Of a stretch of DNA of 64,000 bases, positions 25,369 through 34,311 are shown piece after piece (within the stretch, counting starts at the first letter, position 1; every line of letters begins with the position of its first letter). The stretch is from CAVSRC01 sp963781775. Lineage in GTDB: Bacteria; Pseudomonadota; Alphaproteobacteria; Rhizobiales; Kaistiaceae. The stretch is from contig CAWAHE010000024.1 of the NCBI GenBank assembly GCA_963781775.1, positions 248,001 to 312,000 of the forward strand. Reading direction: 5' to 3'. The notes under the pieces are model-generated. The model saw only the letters and a list, made by a program, of their open reading frames with translations, made no database searches and was not told where the DNA came from. The position numbers and the translations under genes were made by a program.

Positions 25369-27696
25369 ATGACGGGCCGCGATATGTCGGCAACGCCAGA
25401 CACAAACTCGCTCTCCCCCCTTGCGGGGGAGACGGATTCGCTCGGGTCCGCGCAGCGGACCTTAGCGAATCCAGAGGGGGGGTTGGGCACACACCCGGAC
25501 TTCACCCCCCTCCCTGTCCCTCCCCCGCAAGGGGGGAGGGAACGCACCCCGCGCCGCCTTGCATCACAACGTTCCCGTTCGTCCCCGCGAAGGCGGGGAC
25601 CCAGGGGCCGCACACGTTGGCTTCTGGCGACTGGCGCTACCTTAGCCGTCGCTCTGGTCACAGCCGTCGGCGGCCTTTTCACCTATCGCCAGATCGAAGC
25701 CTCGCTGCCGCCCCTTCCCGACCCTGCGTCCATCGAAACTTCGACCATCGTGGTCGATCGCGACGGCCGCCTGCTGCGCCCCTTCACCATCGCCGACGGG
25801 CGCTGGCGGCTGCCGGTCACCAAGGCTGACGTCGATCCGAAATTCCTGAAGATGCTGATCGGCTACGAGGACCAACGCTTTACCGAGCATGGCGGCGTCG
25901 ACCCGTGGGCGCTGGCGCGCGCCGCCGGCCAGTTCGTGCTCGCCGGCGGGCATATCGTCTCCGGCGGCTCGACGCTCACCATGCAGGTGGCCCGCCTGAT
26001 CGACGGAGACAGCACCCGCTCGCTCCTCGGCAAGGTTCGCCAGATCGCGCTCGCCGAGAAGCTCGAGGCGCGCTTTTCCAAGGATCAGATCCTCGACATC
26101 TATCTGGCGCTTGCCCCCTACGGCGGCAACATCGAGGGCATCCGCGCCGCGACACTTGCCTATTTCGGCAAGGAGCCCAAGCGGCTGACCACGGCCGAAG
26201 CGGCGCTGCTCGTCGCGCTACCGCAATCGCCCGAAGCGCGACGGCCCGACCGCGACGCGAACGCCGCCCGCGCCGCCCGCGACCGCGTACTCGACCGGCT
26301 GGTGGCGGAAGGCGTCGTCGACCCGGACGCGGCCGACGCTGCCCGCACCGAGCGCGTGCCCAATGCGCGCAAGCCGTTCCCCATTCTTGCCCCGCATCTC
26401 GCCGTGCAGGCGGTGCAGGCCGAACCCGAAAAGCCGATTCATCGCCTGACCTTGGACCGCGACCTTCAGGCGTCGCTCGAATCGCTCGCCGCCGACCGTA
26501 TCGCCGCGCTCGGCCCGAAACTGTCGGTCGCCATCGTCGTTGCCGATGAGGCGAGCGGCGCCATCCTCGCTTCCGTCGGCTCGGCCGGCCTGTTCGAGGA
26601 CGGGCGCGACGGCCATGTCGACATGACGCGCGCCGTGCGCTCGCCGGGTTCGACGTTGAAGCCGCTCATCTACGGCCTCGCCTTCGAGGCCGGGCTCGCC
26701 CATCCCGAGACGCTGATCGACGACCGCCCAACCGGTTTCCACGGCTACGTGCCGAACAATTTCGACGGCTTCCATCGCGGCACGGTCACCGTGCGCGAGG
26801 CCTTGCAACAGTCGCTGAACGTGCCGGCGATCGTGGCGCTCAACGCCGTCGGCCCGGCCCGGCTGGTGGCGCGGCTGAAGCGCGCCGCGGTCAGCGCCGA
26901 ACTGCCCGACCAGTCGGCGCCGGGCCTGGCCATAGGCCTCGGCGGCGTCGGCGTGACGCTCCGCGATCTCGTCTCGCTCTACGCCGCCATCGCGCGCGGC
27001 GGCACCGCCGTGAACCTCCTCGATGGCATCGGCGAGCCGCCGACCGCGCTGACCGGTGCACCCGTGCTGTCGCCGACCGCCGCCTGGTACGTCGCCGACA
27101 TCCTCGCCGGCGTGCCGCCGCCGCTCAACGGCTCGCCCGGCCGCGTCGCCTACAAGACTGGCACGTCCTACGGCTATCGCGACGCCTGGGCGATCGGCTT
27201 CGACGGCGCCAATGTCGTCGGCGTCTGGGTCGGGCGACCGGACGGGACGCCGGTGCCCGGCCTGTCGGGCATCGTCAGCGCCGCGCCGATCCTGTTCGAA
27301 GCGTTCGACCGTATCGGCCCGAAGCGCGTCGCGCTCAAACGTGCGCCGCCCGGCGTGCTGATGGCCTCCACGGCGTCCCTGCCCGCACCGCTGCGCGCTT
27401 TCCGCGGCCCCGGCGAGGCGACCTTCGAACTTGCCAGGAGGGACGATCCGGAGATTGCCTATCCGCTCGATGGCGTCGCCGTCGATCTCGGCATTGCCGA
27501 AGGCGACCCGGCGCCGCTCACCATCAAGGTCCGCAACGGCGCGCCGCCCTTCACCTTCTTCGTCAACGGCACGCCGATCGCGCGCCCGCCCTTCGCCCGC
27601 TCCGAGACGTGGCAGCCGGACGGCCCGGGCTTCGTCACGCTGTCGGTGGTCGACCGCGACGGCAAGTCGGATCGGGTGACGGTGCGGGTGGAGTGA
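25369..27696 (+). CDS. pbpC: Penicillin-binding protein 1C
   Basis: Bifunctional class A PBP of up to 775 aa. It has one membrane segment at about residues 85-108, a GT51 glycosyltransferase with EDQRFTEHGGVD and GGSTLTMQ, and a transpeptidase with SPGSTLKP (SxxK), QSLN (SxN) and YKTGTSYG (KTG). A C-terminal BiPBP_C domain (~100 residues) follows. It builds peptidoglycan in the periplasm and is paired with the alpha-2-macroglobulin, as in other Gram-negatives. The stretch between ATG 25369 and the membrane helix is unusual: it is made of two intergenic-type palindromic repeats read in frame, giving an Arg/Pro/Gly-rich cytoplasmic tail of about 80 residues. No better in-frame ATG exists between repeat and helix, though a TTG at 25483 is possible. 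Confidence 0.9.
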   Translation: MTGRDMSATPDTNSLSPLAGETDSLGSAQRTLANPEGGLGTHPDFTPLPVPPPQGGRERTPRRLASQRSRSSPRRRGPRGRTRWLLATGATLAVALVTAVGGLFTYRQIEASLPPLPDPASIETSTIVVDRDGRLLRPFTIADGRWRLPVTKADVDPKFLKMLIGYEDQRFTEHGGVDPWALARAAGQFVLAGGHIVSGGSTLTMQVARLIDGDSTRSLLGKVRQIALAEKLEARFSKDQILDIYLALAPYGGNIEGIRAATLAYFGKEPKRLTTAEAALLVALPQSPEARRPDRDANAARAARDRVLDRLVAEGVVDPDAADAARTERVPNARKPFPILAPHLAVQAVQAEPEKPIHRLTLDRDLQASLESLAADRIAALGPKLSVAIVVADEASGAILASVGSAGLFEDGRDGHVDMTRAVRSPGSTLKPLIYGLAFEAGLAHPETLIDDRPTGFHGYVPNNFDGFHRGTVTVREALQQSLNVPAIVALNAVGPARLVARLKRAAVSAELPDQSAPGLAIGLGGVGVTLRDLVSLYAAIARGGTAVNLLDGIGEPPTALTGAPVLSPTAAWYVADILAGVPPPLNGSPGRVAYKTGTSYGYRDAWAIGFDGANVVGVWVGRPDGTPVPGLSGIVSAAPILFEAFDRIGPKRVALKRAPPGVLMASTASLPAPLRAFRGPGEATFELARRDDPEIAYPLDGVAVDLGIAEGDPAPLTIKVRNGAPPFTFFVNGTPIARPPFARSETWQPDGPGFVTLSVVDRDGKSDRVTVRVE
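25411..25546. repeat. Composite palindromic repeat (type A)
   Basis: Three nested dyads: CTCCCCCC-TTGC-GGGGGAG; a compound stem GATTCGCT/AGCGAATC enclosing GGTCCGC/GCGGACC; and TCCCTCCCCC/GGGGGAGGGA. The same frame (C-rich arm, variable dyads, G-rich arm) recurs at 28647-28723. Here it lies inside the 5' end of the pbpC frame. Confidence 0.75.
25581..25609. repeat. Palindromic repeat (type B, GTCCC...GGGACCCAGGGG)
   Basis: Stem GTCCCCGC/GCGGGGAC with a 4-base loop followed by CCAGGGGCC. The same element with compensating stem changes is at 29292-29320. It too is translated in the pbpC frame (SSPRRRGPRGR). Confidence 0.75.
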
Positions 27697-27719
27697 GGTC
27701 GCGACGGTAGAGATCTCGG

Positions 27720-28526
27720 CTACGCGGCGACCGCCTTGAGCGCCCAGGCGCGCGCCGTCATCGGGATCGTTCCGTCCGCGCCGTGCGGAAGATCGGCCTC
27801 GAGCTTCTCCTTCAGGCGTTGGCGCGCGTCGGCGGCGAGGCTCATGCAGTAGCCGGGCGCCGGCCCCGCCCCCAGCGTGAACGGGCGCCAGTAATCCTCG
27901 AAAGTCTTGAAGACGGTCGGCACCTCGATCGGAATGCAGGCGACCGACGTGAGGCCGGCCGCGGTCGCCAGCGCGGTCAATCCGTCCGGCGTGCAGAACG
28001 GAAAACGCCTGTCCTCGGACAAGTCACGCGCGTTCGCATCGAGCGCCGCCGCCGCGGTCCAGAAGGCGCGCATGAATTCCACGCCGCCGCCGGGATAATC
28101 CCAGACATAGAACCCGACCGTTCCGCCCGGACGCACCACGCGCTTCATCTCGGCAAGCGCCTTTGGCCTGTCGGGAACGAAATTCAAGACGAGCGCCGAG
28201 ACGATCACATCGCGACTATCGGTTTCCTGCGTCAGGGCTTGCGCGTCGCCAACCTGGAACACGGCGCGCTCGTCCGGCACGTTGGCGCGCGCCGTTGCGA
28301 CGAAGCCTTCCGACGGATCGATCGAGATCAGGCTTTTCGGCGCGTCGTGCGACAGGATCGCCGCCGACAGCGCGCCGGTCCCGCAGCCGACTTCCAGCCA
28401 GTCGAGCCCGCCGGCCGCACCCAGCCAGTCGAGAAAGCGCGGCGCGATCTGGCGGCTCCACCGCCCCATATAGACGTCGTAGCTGGCGCCGGCTTGCCAT
28501 GCATCGTGTCGGGATGTTTCGGCCAT
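27720..28526 (-). CDS. Class I SAM-dependent methyltransferase
   Basis: A 268-aa cytoplasmic methyltransferase. Motif I is WLEVGCGTGALSAAIL, the acidic residue ending strand 2 is in ISIDPSEGFV, motif II is in VFQVGDAQAL and post-motif in ALAEMKRVVRPGGTVGFYVWDYPGGG. The closest general type is the UbiE/Methyltransf_11 group; the acceptor is unknown. I prefer MAETSRHDAW at 28526, nine bases after GGGGAG, over the ATG at 28535 that touches that site. It is convergent with pbpC and apparently monocistronic. Confidence 0.85.
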   Translation of the reverse strand: MAETSRHDAWQAGASYDVYMGRWSRQIAPRFLDWLGAAGGLDWLEVGCGTGALSAAILSHDAPKSLISIDPSEGFVATARANVPDERAVFQVGDAQALTQETDSRDVIVSALVLNFVPDRPKALAEMKRVVRPGGTVGFYVWDYPGGGVEFMRAFWTAAAALDANARDLSEDRRFPFCTPDGLTALATAAGLTSVACIPIEVPTVFKTFEDYWRPFTLGAGPAPGYCMSLAADARQRLKEKLEADLPHGADGTIPMTARAWALKAVAA

Positions 28527-28646
28527 CGGCGTCATCTCCCCGTGCGCGGTCGGGTGACCGCCCGCCGATGATACGTCGGGTCGCCGCTCCGCACCATTCC
28601 GAACGCGGCTTCCGACTCGCAGCGTCGTCCAGAAACGCGGTGCCCA

Positions 28647-28723
28647 ACCTCCCCCTTGTGGGGAGCGCCTGTCCCCGACCCCGATCGGGGATCGAAATCG
28701 CGCCAGCGATTTCGGGAGGGGGT
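28647..28723. repeat. Composite palindromic repeat (type A)
   Basis: C-rich arm CCTCCCCCTTGTGGGGAG, then palindrome CCCCGATCGGGG, then CGAAATCGC-gcca-GCGATTTCG (perfect 9-bp arms), then GGGAGGGGG. It has the same order of parts as the repeat in the 5' end of pbpC, with different inner stems. Confidence 0.7.
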
Positions 28724-28773
28724 GATCGGCACGGCGACATGGCCCGCCCGATTCTCTCATGGCCTCGCCAACC

Positions 28774-28807
28774 GGGGATAAGATAAATCCGAAAATTACT
28801 TATCCCC
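28774..28807. other. AT-containing hairpin
   Basis: Perfect 9-bp arms GGGGATAAG and CTTATCCCC around a 16-base A/T-rich loop. It is unlike the surrounding GC-rich repeats. No T-run follows on either strand, so a terminator is unlikely. Confidence 0.5.
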
Positions 28808-29290
28808 GCCCTCTGAACCGGCATCATATTGGTTCGCATCCTCGCTCGATGAGGGGCGCCGACCGGTGGCGACCTGAGGTGGAGCGGGGTGCGGTGTCCG
28901 CCGCCTCGCATCGCAAGCGGAGCGGCGGAGGCCCGGAAGCCCGCCAGCGGAGGATCGCTCCTTCGCCGCGCTATGCCTCCGAAGGGCAGCGCTACAGGCA
29001 GGCGAGGGTCAACCACGGAGCAGACGGGCGGGGAAATCCGCAACGGTGCCGTGGTCGTCTAGAGGTCGGCTGTCCGGATGGAGCCCGCCTCGCCTTCGTC
29101 TCTGGCCCAGGCGGGGCCGGTGCGAAAACCACCGCGGCGGGCGCTCGTGAGAGCGCCACCCAACGGACTACCCGACGCGGCACTCTTCGAGCGCCCGCCA
29201 CCCCCTCATGTCAGAAGACGTGAGGACGCTCTTTGAAAGGTTCATCAACCCGGAGCCAATCGCTCGCGGGAATGCGAGACCGCGCCCACT

Positions 29291-29370
29291 CGTCCCTGCG
29301 GCAGCAGGGACCCAGGGGCGACACGAGAGGCGCGTGCGACGGGCCCTGGATTCCCGCTTGCGCGGGAATG
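29291..29370. repeat. Pair of type B palindromic repeats in opposite orientation
   Basis: GTCCCTGC-ggca-GCAGGGACCCAGGGG at 29292-29318, and the inverse unit CCCTGGATTCCCGC-ttgc-GCGGGAAT at 29344-29369. The stems differ from the 25581 copy by paired changes. The pair lies 39 bp beyond the gnd stop and may end its transcript. Confidence 0.75.
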
Positions 29371-29408
29371 ATCGCAGATGGCGCGATGCCGTCGAGACGC
29401 CCCGGTCC

Positions 29409-30836
29409 CTACGCCGGCCCCATCGCCCAGGGGCCGTGGAAGCCCTTACCCGGTTTGTCGGTGCGCTCGAAGCCGTGGGCGCCGAAGAAGTCGCGCTGGC
29501 CTTGCAGCAGGTTGGCGGTCGTATGGGTCGTGCGCGCGTAGTCGAAATAGGAGAGCGCGTTCGACAGCGCCGGCATCGGGATGCCCTTGAGCACGGCGGC
29601 CGAAACGACGGTGCGCAGGCTCATGTGGCTCTCCTTGAGCAGCCCGGCGAAGGGTTCGACCATCATCAGGTTGGCGATCGAGCCGGCGGAGGAATAGGTG
29701 CGCGAAATGTCGTCGAGGAAGACCGAGCGGATGATGCAGCCCGCCCGCCAGATCTTGGCGATGGTGCCGAGCGGCAGGTCCCAGTTCCACACCCCCGAGG
29801 CCGTGGAGAGCACCGCGAAGCCCTGCGCGTAGGCGGCGATCTTGCCGGCGAGCAGCGCCTGCTCGAGTGCAACGAGCGTCGCTTGCTTGTCGCCGAGCGC
29901 ATTGCCGATCTTGGTGTCGGCGACGCCGAAGAGCTTGGCGCCGGCCATGCGGAAATCGCGCTGCGCCGAAAGTCCGCGCGCTGCCACCGCCGCCTCGATC
30001 ACGGTTGCCGGCACGCCAAGGTCCTGCGCCTCCATCGCCGACCAGCGGCCGGTGCCTTTCTGGCCGGCGGTGTCGAGGATGATCTCGACCATCGGCTTGC
30101 CGGTCTCCGGGTCCTTGGCATCGAGCACCTTGCCGGTGATCTCGATGAGATAGGACTTCAACCGGCCCTCGTTCCACTGGCTGAAGACGTCGGCCATCTC
30201 CGCCGGCGACATGCCGAGCCCGTCGCGCATGATGCCGTAAACCTCGGCGATCATCTGCATGTCGGCATATTCGATGCCGTTGTGGATGGTCTTGACGAAA
30301 TGGCCGGCGCCGTCGGGGCCCATCAGCGCGGCGCAGGGCTCGCCTTCGAACTTGGCGGAGATGTCGAGCATGATCTTCTCGACCCGGCTCCACGCCGGCT
30401 TGCTGCCTCCGGCCATCATCGACGGCCCGTGGCGGGCGCCCTCCTCGCCGCCGGAGACGCCCATGCCGAGGAAGTCGATGCCCTTGCCGGCATAGGTCTT
30501 CACCCGGCGTTGGGTGTCGCGGAAATTGGCGTTGCCGGCGTCGATCAGCAGATCGCCCTTCGCCATGTCGGCGCTGATCTTCTCGGCCTCGTCGTCGACC
30601 GGCGGCCCGGCGAGCACCATGATCACCACCGGCCGCGGCGGCGTGATCGCGGCGGTGAGTTCGGCGATGGTGTTGCAGGGCACCAGACGCTTCGCGAGAT
30701 CGCCGGCATTGGCGATGAAGGGAGCGATCTTGGCGGTGGTACGGTTGTAAACGGCGACCGTGTAGCCCTTCTCGGCCATGTTGAGCGCCAGATTGGAGCC
30801 CATGACGCCGAGACCAACGAGACCGATATCCGCCAT
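29409..30836 (-). CDS. gnd: 6-phosphogluconate dehydrogenase (decarboxylating)
   Basis: A 475-aa NADP enzyme of the oxidative pentose phosphate pathway, converting 6-phosphogluconate to ribulose 5-phosphate and CO2. Rossmann motif IGLVGLGVMGSNLALNMAEKG with VAVYNRTTAK is at the N-terminus, the family signature FLGMGVSGGEEGARHGPSMM at about residues 120-140, and the catalytic lysine and substrate residues in GHFVKTIHNGIEY. The full length matches the long (homodimeric) class. I start at the ATG 30836, one codon after an in-frame GTG. It has no operon partner. Confidence 0.96.
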   Translation of the reverse strand: MADIGLVGLGVMGSNLALNMAEKGYTVAVYNRTTAKIAPFIANAGDLAKRLVPCNTIAELTAAITPPRPVVIMVLAGPPVDDEAEKISADMAKGDLLIDAGNANFRDTQRRVKTYAGKGIDFLGMGVSGGEEGARHGPSMMAGGSKPAWSRVEKIMLDISAKFEGEPCAALMGPDGAGHFVKTIHNGIEYADMQMIAEVYGIMRDGLGMSPAEMADVFSQWNEGRLKSYLIEITGKVLDAKDPETGKPMVEIILDTAGQKGTGRWSAMEAQDLGVPATVIEAAVAARGLSAQRDFRMAGAKLFGVADTKIGNALGDKQATLVALEQALLAGKIAAYAQGFAVLSTASGVWNWDLPLGTIAKIWRAGCIIRSVFLDDISRTYSSAGSIANLMMVEPFAGLLKESHMSLRTVVSAAVLKGIPMPALSNALSYFDYARTTHTTANLLQGQRDFFGAHGFERTDKPGKGFHGPWAMGPA

Positions 30837-30980
30837 CACCCTGTTCTCCCGTTACGCGTTTCCCTGAGGCCGCACCGGTCCGCTCGGGGCCTTCGCGACG
30901 GCGCGGAGACACTATGAAAGATGGGCGCGCCGGTCCACCGCAGATTGAGTCGATTTCGCCGCAGTTGGCGGGCGGCGGGG

Positions 30981-31574
30981 CTAGATTCCGAGGTCGCCCT
31001 CGCCGCGCTCCAGGATGAGCGGCACGATCAGGTCTTCCTCGTCGCCGAGATGCCGGGTCAGCATGGCCAGCAGCCGGTCGCTGGCGCCGGCATATTCGTC
31101 GCCGGCGAAGCGCAGTCGGTCGGTTTCGCCGGGGTCGATGCGCAGGAAGCCGTTGGCGGCCTCGACCACCTGGTCCATGGCGGCATGGATGACGGCGTGA
31201 TCGCTTTCGAGCACGTCGAAGCCGCGCTGCAACCGCGGTTCGGCGGCAACGAAGAGCGGGAAATACTGGTGATCCTCGATCTGGTGATGGCCGTTCAGAT
31301 GCGACAGGAACATCTCCAGGCGCGGTGCGAACCACGAGCGGAAATGGGTCGGCGTCACCAGCCCCTCGCGGAACTGGCCGGTCGCCGAGCCGAGTTTGTC
31401 GCCGAAGCCGCGGAAGCCATCGTGAATATCGAGCCAGAAACGCGTGACGCCGCCGAGATCGGCGCGTGGCGGCCAGGACTCGCGCGGATGCCGGTCGAGG
31501 AACAGCCGCAATTCGTCCGGCCAGCCGTTGCGGGTTTCGAGGTCGAGGTCGGTGGGAGAATCGTTGGTGCTCAT
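30981..31574 (-). CDS. Hemerythrin domain-containing protein
   Basis: A 197-aa cytoplasmic protein with the hemerythrin four-helix-bundle ligand pattern: HLNGHHQIEDHQYFP (H..HxxxxH region), ESDHAVIH and HLGDEEDLIVP, giving five or more candidate iron-ligand His and acidic residues. Such proteins bind a di-iron centre and sense or store O2 or NO. The start is MSTNDSPTD at 31574, with an alternative ATG nine bases upstream. It lies 78 bp after the upstream ABC ATPase on the same strand and could be co-transcribed, with no obvious functional link. Confidence 0.82.
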   Translation of the reverse strand: MSTNDSPTDLDLETRNGWPDELRLFLDRHPRESWPPRADLGGVTRFWLDIHDGFRGFGDKLGSATGQFREGLVTPTHFRSWFAPRLEMFLSHLNGHHQIEDHQYFPLFVAAEPRLQRGFDVLESDHAVIHAAMDQVVEAANGFLRIDPGETDRLRFAGDEYAGASDRLLAMLTRHLGDEEDLIVPLILERGEGDLGI

Positions 31575-31652
31575 CCCGCCCATATGGGACGGCGGCGCGC
31601 GATTGTCAGGACGTTTCCCGGCGGTAACCGGCGGAAAGCAGAGCGGCGAGCG

Positions 31653-32759
<1,107 letters not shown>

Positions 32760-32803
32760 CCCTGGTCCCTCAACTCTGCGAGCAGTCTGTCCTCGATTTG
32801 TCT

Positions 32804-32842
32804 GGGGTATCGCGGCTTCGGGAGGGATGGCCGCGATACCCC
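32804..32842 (-). other. Stem-loop 1 between binding-protein and ATPase genes
   Basis: Perfect 13-bp inverted repeat (GGGGTATCGCGGC and its complement) around a 13-base loop. No T-run is seen on the minus strand. It is likely an mRNA-stability or attenuation element after the binding-protein gene. Confidence 0.6.
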
Positions 32843-32848
32843 AACGTA

Positions 32849-32878
32849 CCAACGCCAGCGGAGGGACGCCAGCGTTGG
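32849..32878 (-). other. Stem-loop 2 between binding-protein and ATPase genes
   Basis: CCAACGC/GCGTTGG arms around a 16-base interval that contains a second copy of the ACGCCAGCG word. It is the first hairpin met by the transcript after the binding-protein stop. Confidence 0.45.
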
Positions 32879-32953
32879 CTGCACTTGCCGCGTGGTCAGT
32901 CGACAGGGGGCGCGCGAACTTCGCACGGTCCCTGTCGAGCGCGGATTTGCGAG

Positions 32954-34207
32954 CTAGTTGAACACCGCGTCGTACTCATCCTTCAGCTTCTGAATGACGT
33001 CGTCCGGTGTCATGCTCTCGTCGCCCTGGAACGTGTACATGGCGTTCCACACCGAGTTGATCCAGTCGGTGTCGGCGATGTTGAACGGGCTCTGCACGCT
33101 GAAATTGGGCTTCTTCAGCGATTCCAGAACCAGGTTGTTGCAGGCATCCAGCTTGTCTTTCGGGACGTCGACGCGCACCGGGCTCGACCCCTTGATCGAG
33201 GCGAACTCGGCGTTGATCTTCGGATCGACCACGATGCTGGCAAACTCAAGCTCGGCCTTGAGCTGGTCCTCCGGCACGCCACCGAGGATGCCGAAGGAAT
33301 CGACCGTTACCGACAGCCCTTTGGTGCCGGGGATGTTGACGCAGTTGAAGTCGGTGCCGAGCACCTTCTTGTTGGCTAGCCACTGACCCTTCATCCAGTC
33401 GCCATGGATCTGCATGAGGGCCTTGCCGGCGATAACGGTGTTGGTGGTCTCGTTCCACTGGCGATTGACCCAGCCCTTGTCCGTCTGGCGGACAAGCTTC
33501 TGGAAGACCTCGATCGTCTTGCGCACGCCAGGATCGTCGAAGACGGTCGGATCGGGCTTCCCGTCCAGGCCATAGAAGCGATTGAAGACGTCCGGCCCGG
33601 CGACGGCGGCCAGCAGGGCATGGAAGGTGTAGCCCGCCTGGAAGGTGTTGCCGCCAATGGCGATGAAGGTGTAGCCGGCGTCCTCGACCTTCTTCTCGTC
33701 GGCCCACATGTCGTCGAGCGACGTCCACTTTGTCGGATCGACGCCAGCCGCTTCGGCGACGTGCATGTTGTAGTAAACCATGCCGTCGATGTGCACGGCC
33801 GTCGGAGCCTTGCGGATCTGGCCGTCGACCTTGATCGAGCGCAGCACCGTTTCCGGGAAGTTGGGCGTCGCGCCGATCTTGTCGAACGTCTCATCCAGGG
33901 CCTGGCCGAGGCCGCGCTTGCTGAGGTCGCGGTAGAAGCCCGGCTGCGAGTTGATGAAGACGTTTGGCGGCGTGCCGGCGACGACAAGACTGACCAGTGG
34001 GCTGGAGCCCGCCTGCTCGTGCGGCACCGACATCTCGGTAATCTTGTTGCCGCGCGACTCGAACTCCTTGACGATGACATTGAGCGCGCCGATTTCGCTC
34101 TCGTTCGACCACGAATGAAACAGCTTGAGTTCCGTGGCGCCTGCCGATGAGAGCATCGTGCCGAGCGCCAAAGCGGCACCGATGCCTACCAACGTCTTGC
34201 GTACCAT
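32954..34207 (-). CDS. Sugar ABC transporter substrate-binding protein (GtsA-like)
   Basis: A 417-aa periplasmic binding protein with a short signal peptide (MVRKTLVGIGAALALGTML, cleavage near AGA). The mature protein has LKLFHSWSNESEIGALNV, HEQAGSSPLVSLVVAGTPPN and two cysteines in FNCVNIPGTKG and DACNNLVL, the arrangement I associate with GtsA-type glucose/mannose-binding proteins. The exact sugar is not proven. It sits third in the operon after both permeases, an unusual order. Confidence 0.85.
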   Translation of the reverse strand: MVRKTLVGIGAALALGTMLSSAGATELKLFHSWSNESEIGALNVIVKEFESRGNKITEMSVPHEQAGSSPLVSLVVAGTPPNVFINSQPGFYRDLSKRGLGQALDETFDKIGATPNFPETVLRSIKVDGQIRKAPTAVHIDGMVYYNMHVAEAAGVDPTKWTSLDDMWADEKKVEDAGYTFIAIGGNTFQAGYTFHALLAAVAGPDVFNRFYGLDGKPDPTVFDDPGVRKTIEVFQKLVRQTDKGWVNRQWNETTNTVIAGKALMQIHGDWMKGQWLANKKVLGTDFNCVNIPGTKGLSVTVDSFGILGGVPEDQLKAELEFASIVVDPKINAEFASIKGSSPVRVDVPKDKLDACNNLVLESLKKPNFSVQSPFNIADTDWINSVWNAMYTFQGDESMTPDDVIQKLKDEYDAVFN

Positions 34208-34311
34208 TTGTTTCTCTCCCTTTTGGTCTTGTTCAGTCCCATGCTGTGCCGCCGACCGTAGACGGCAAGAACTCCCATTTTCGACTTTTTCGTGCGGTGC
34301 GGACGGTCCTC

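Larger units (their letters stand above)
28527..29408. other. Long intergenic region with repeats, no gene seen
   Basis: About 880 bp between the methyltransferase and gnd. It holds a type A repeat (28647-28723), a 9-bp AT-containing hairpin (28774-28807) and two type B dyads (29292-29369). Between 28830 and 29220 several frames stay open on both strands, but none has a ribosome site or a recognisable domain. I treat them as GC-rich open frames, not genes. Confidence 0.6.

Noticed and set aside
19803..25682. A ~1960-codon open frame on the minus strand opposite the alpha-2-macroglobulin gene
   Set aside because: It is the complementary shadow of a GC-rich gene with G/C third positions. It has Arg/Asp/Gly-rich low-complexity sequence, no ribosome site and no domain.
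28830..29223. A protein-coding gene in the repeat-rich gap before gnd
   Set aside because: Open frames exist on both strands but lack ribosome sites, domains and consistent third-position bias. Repeats at both ends argue for non-coding DNA.
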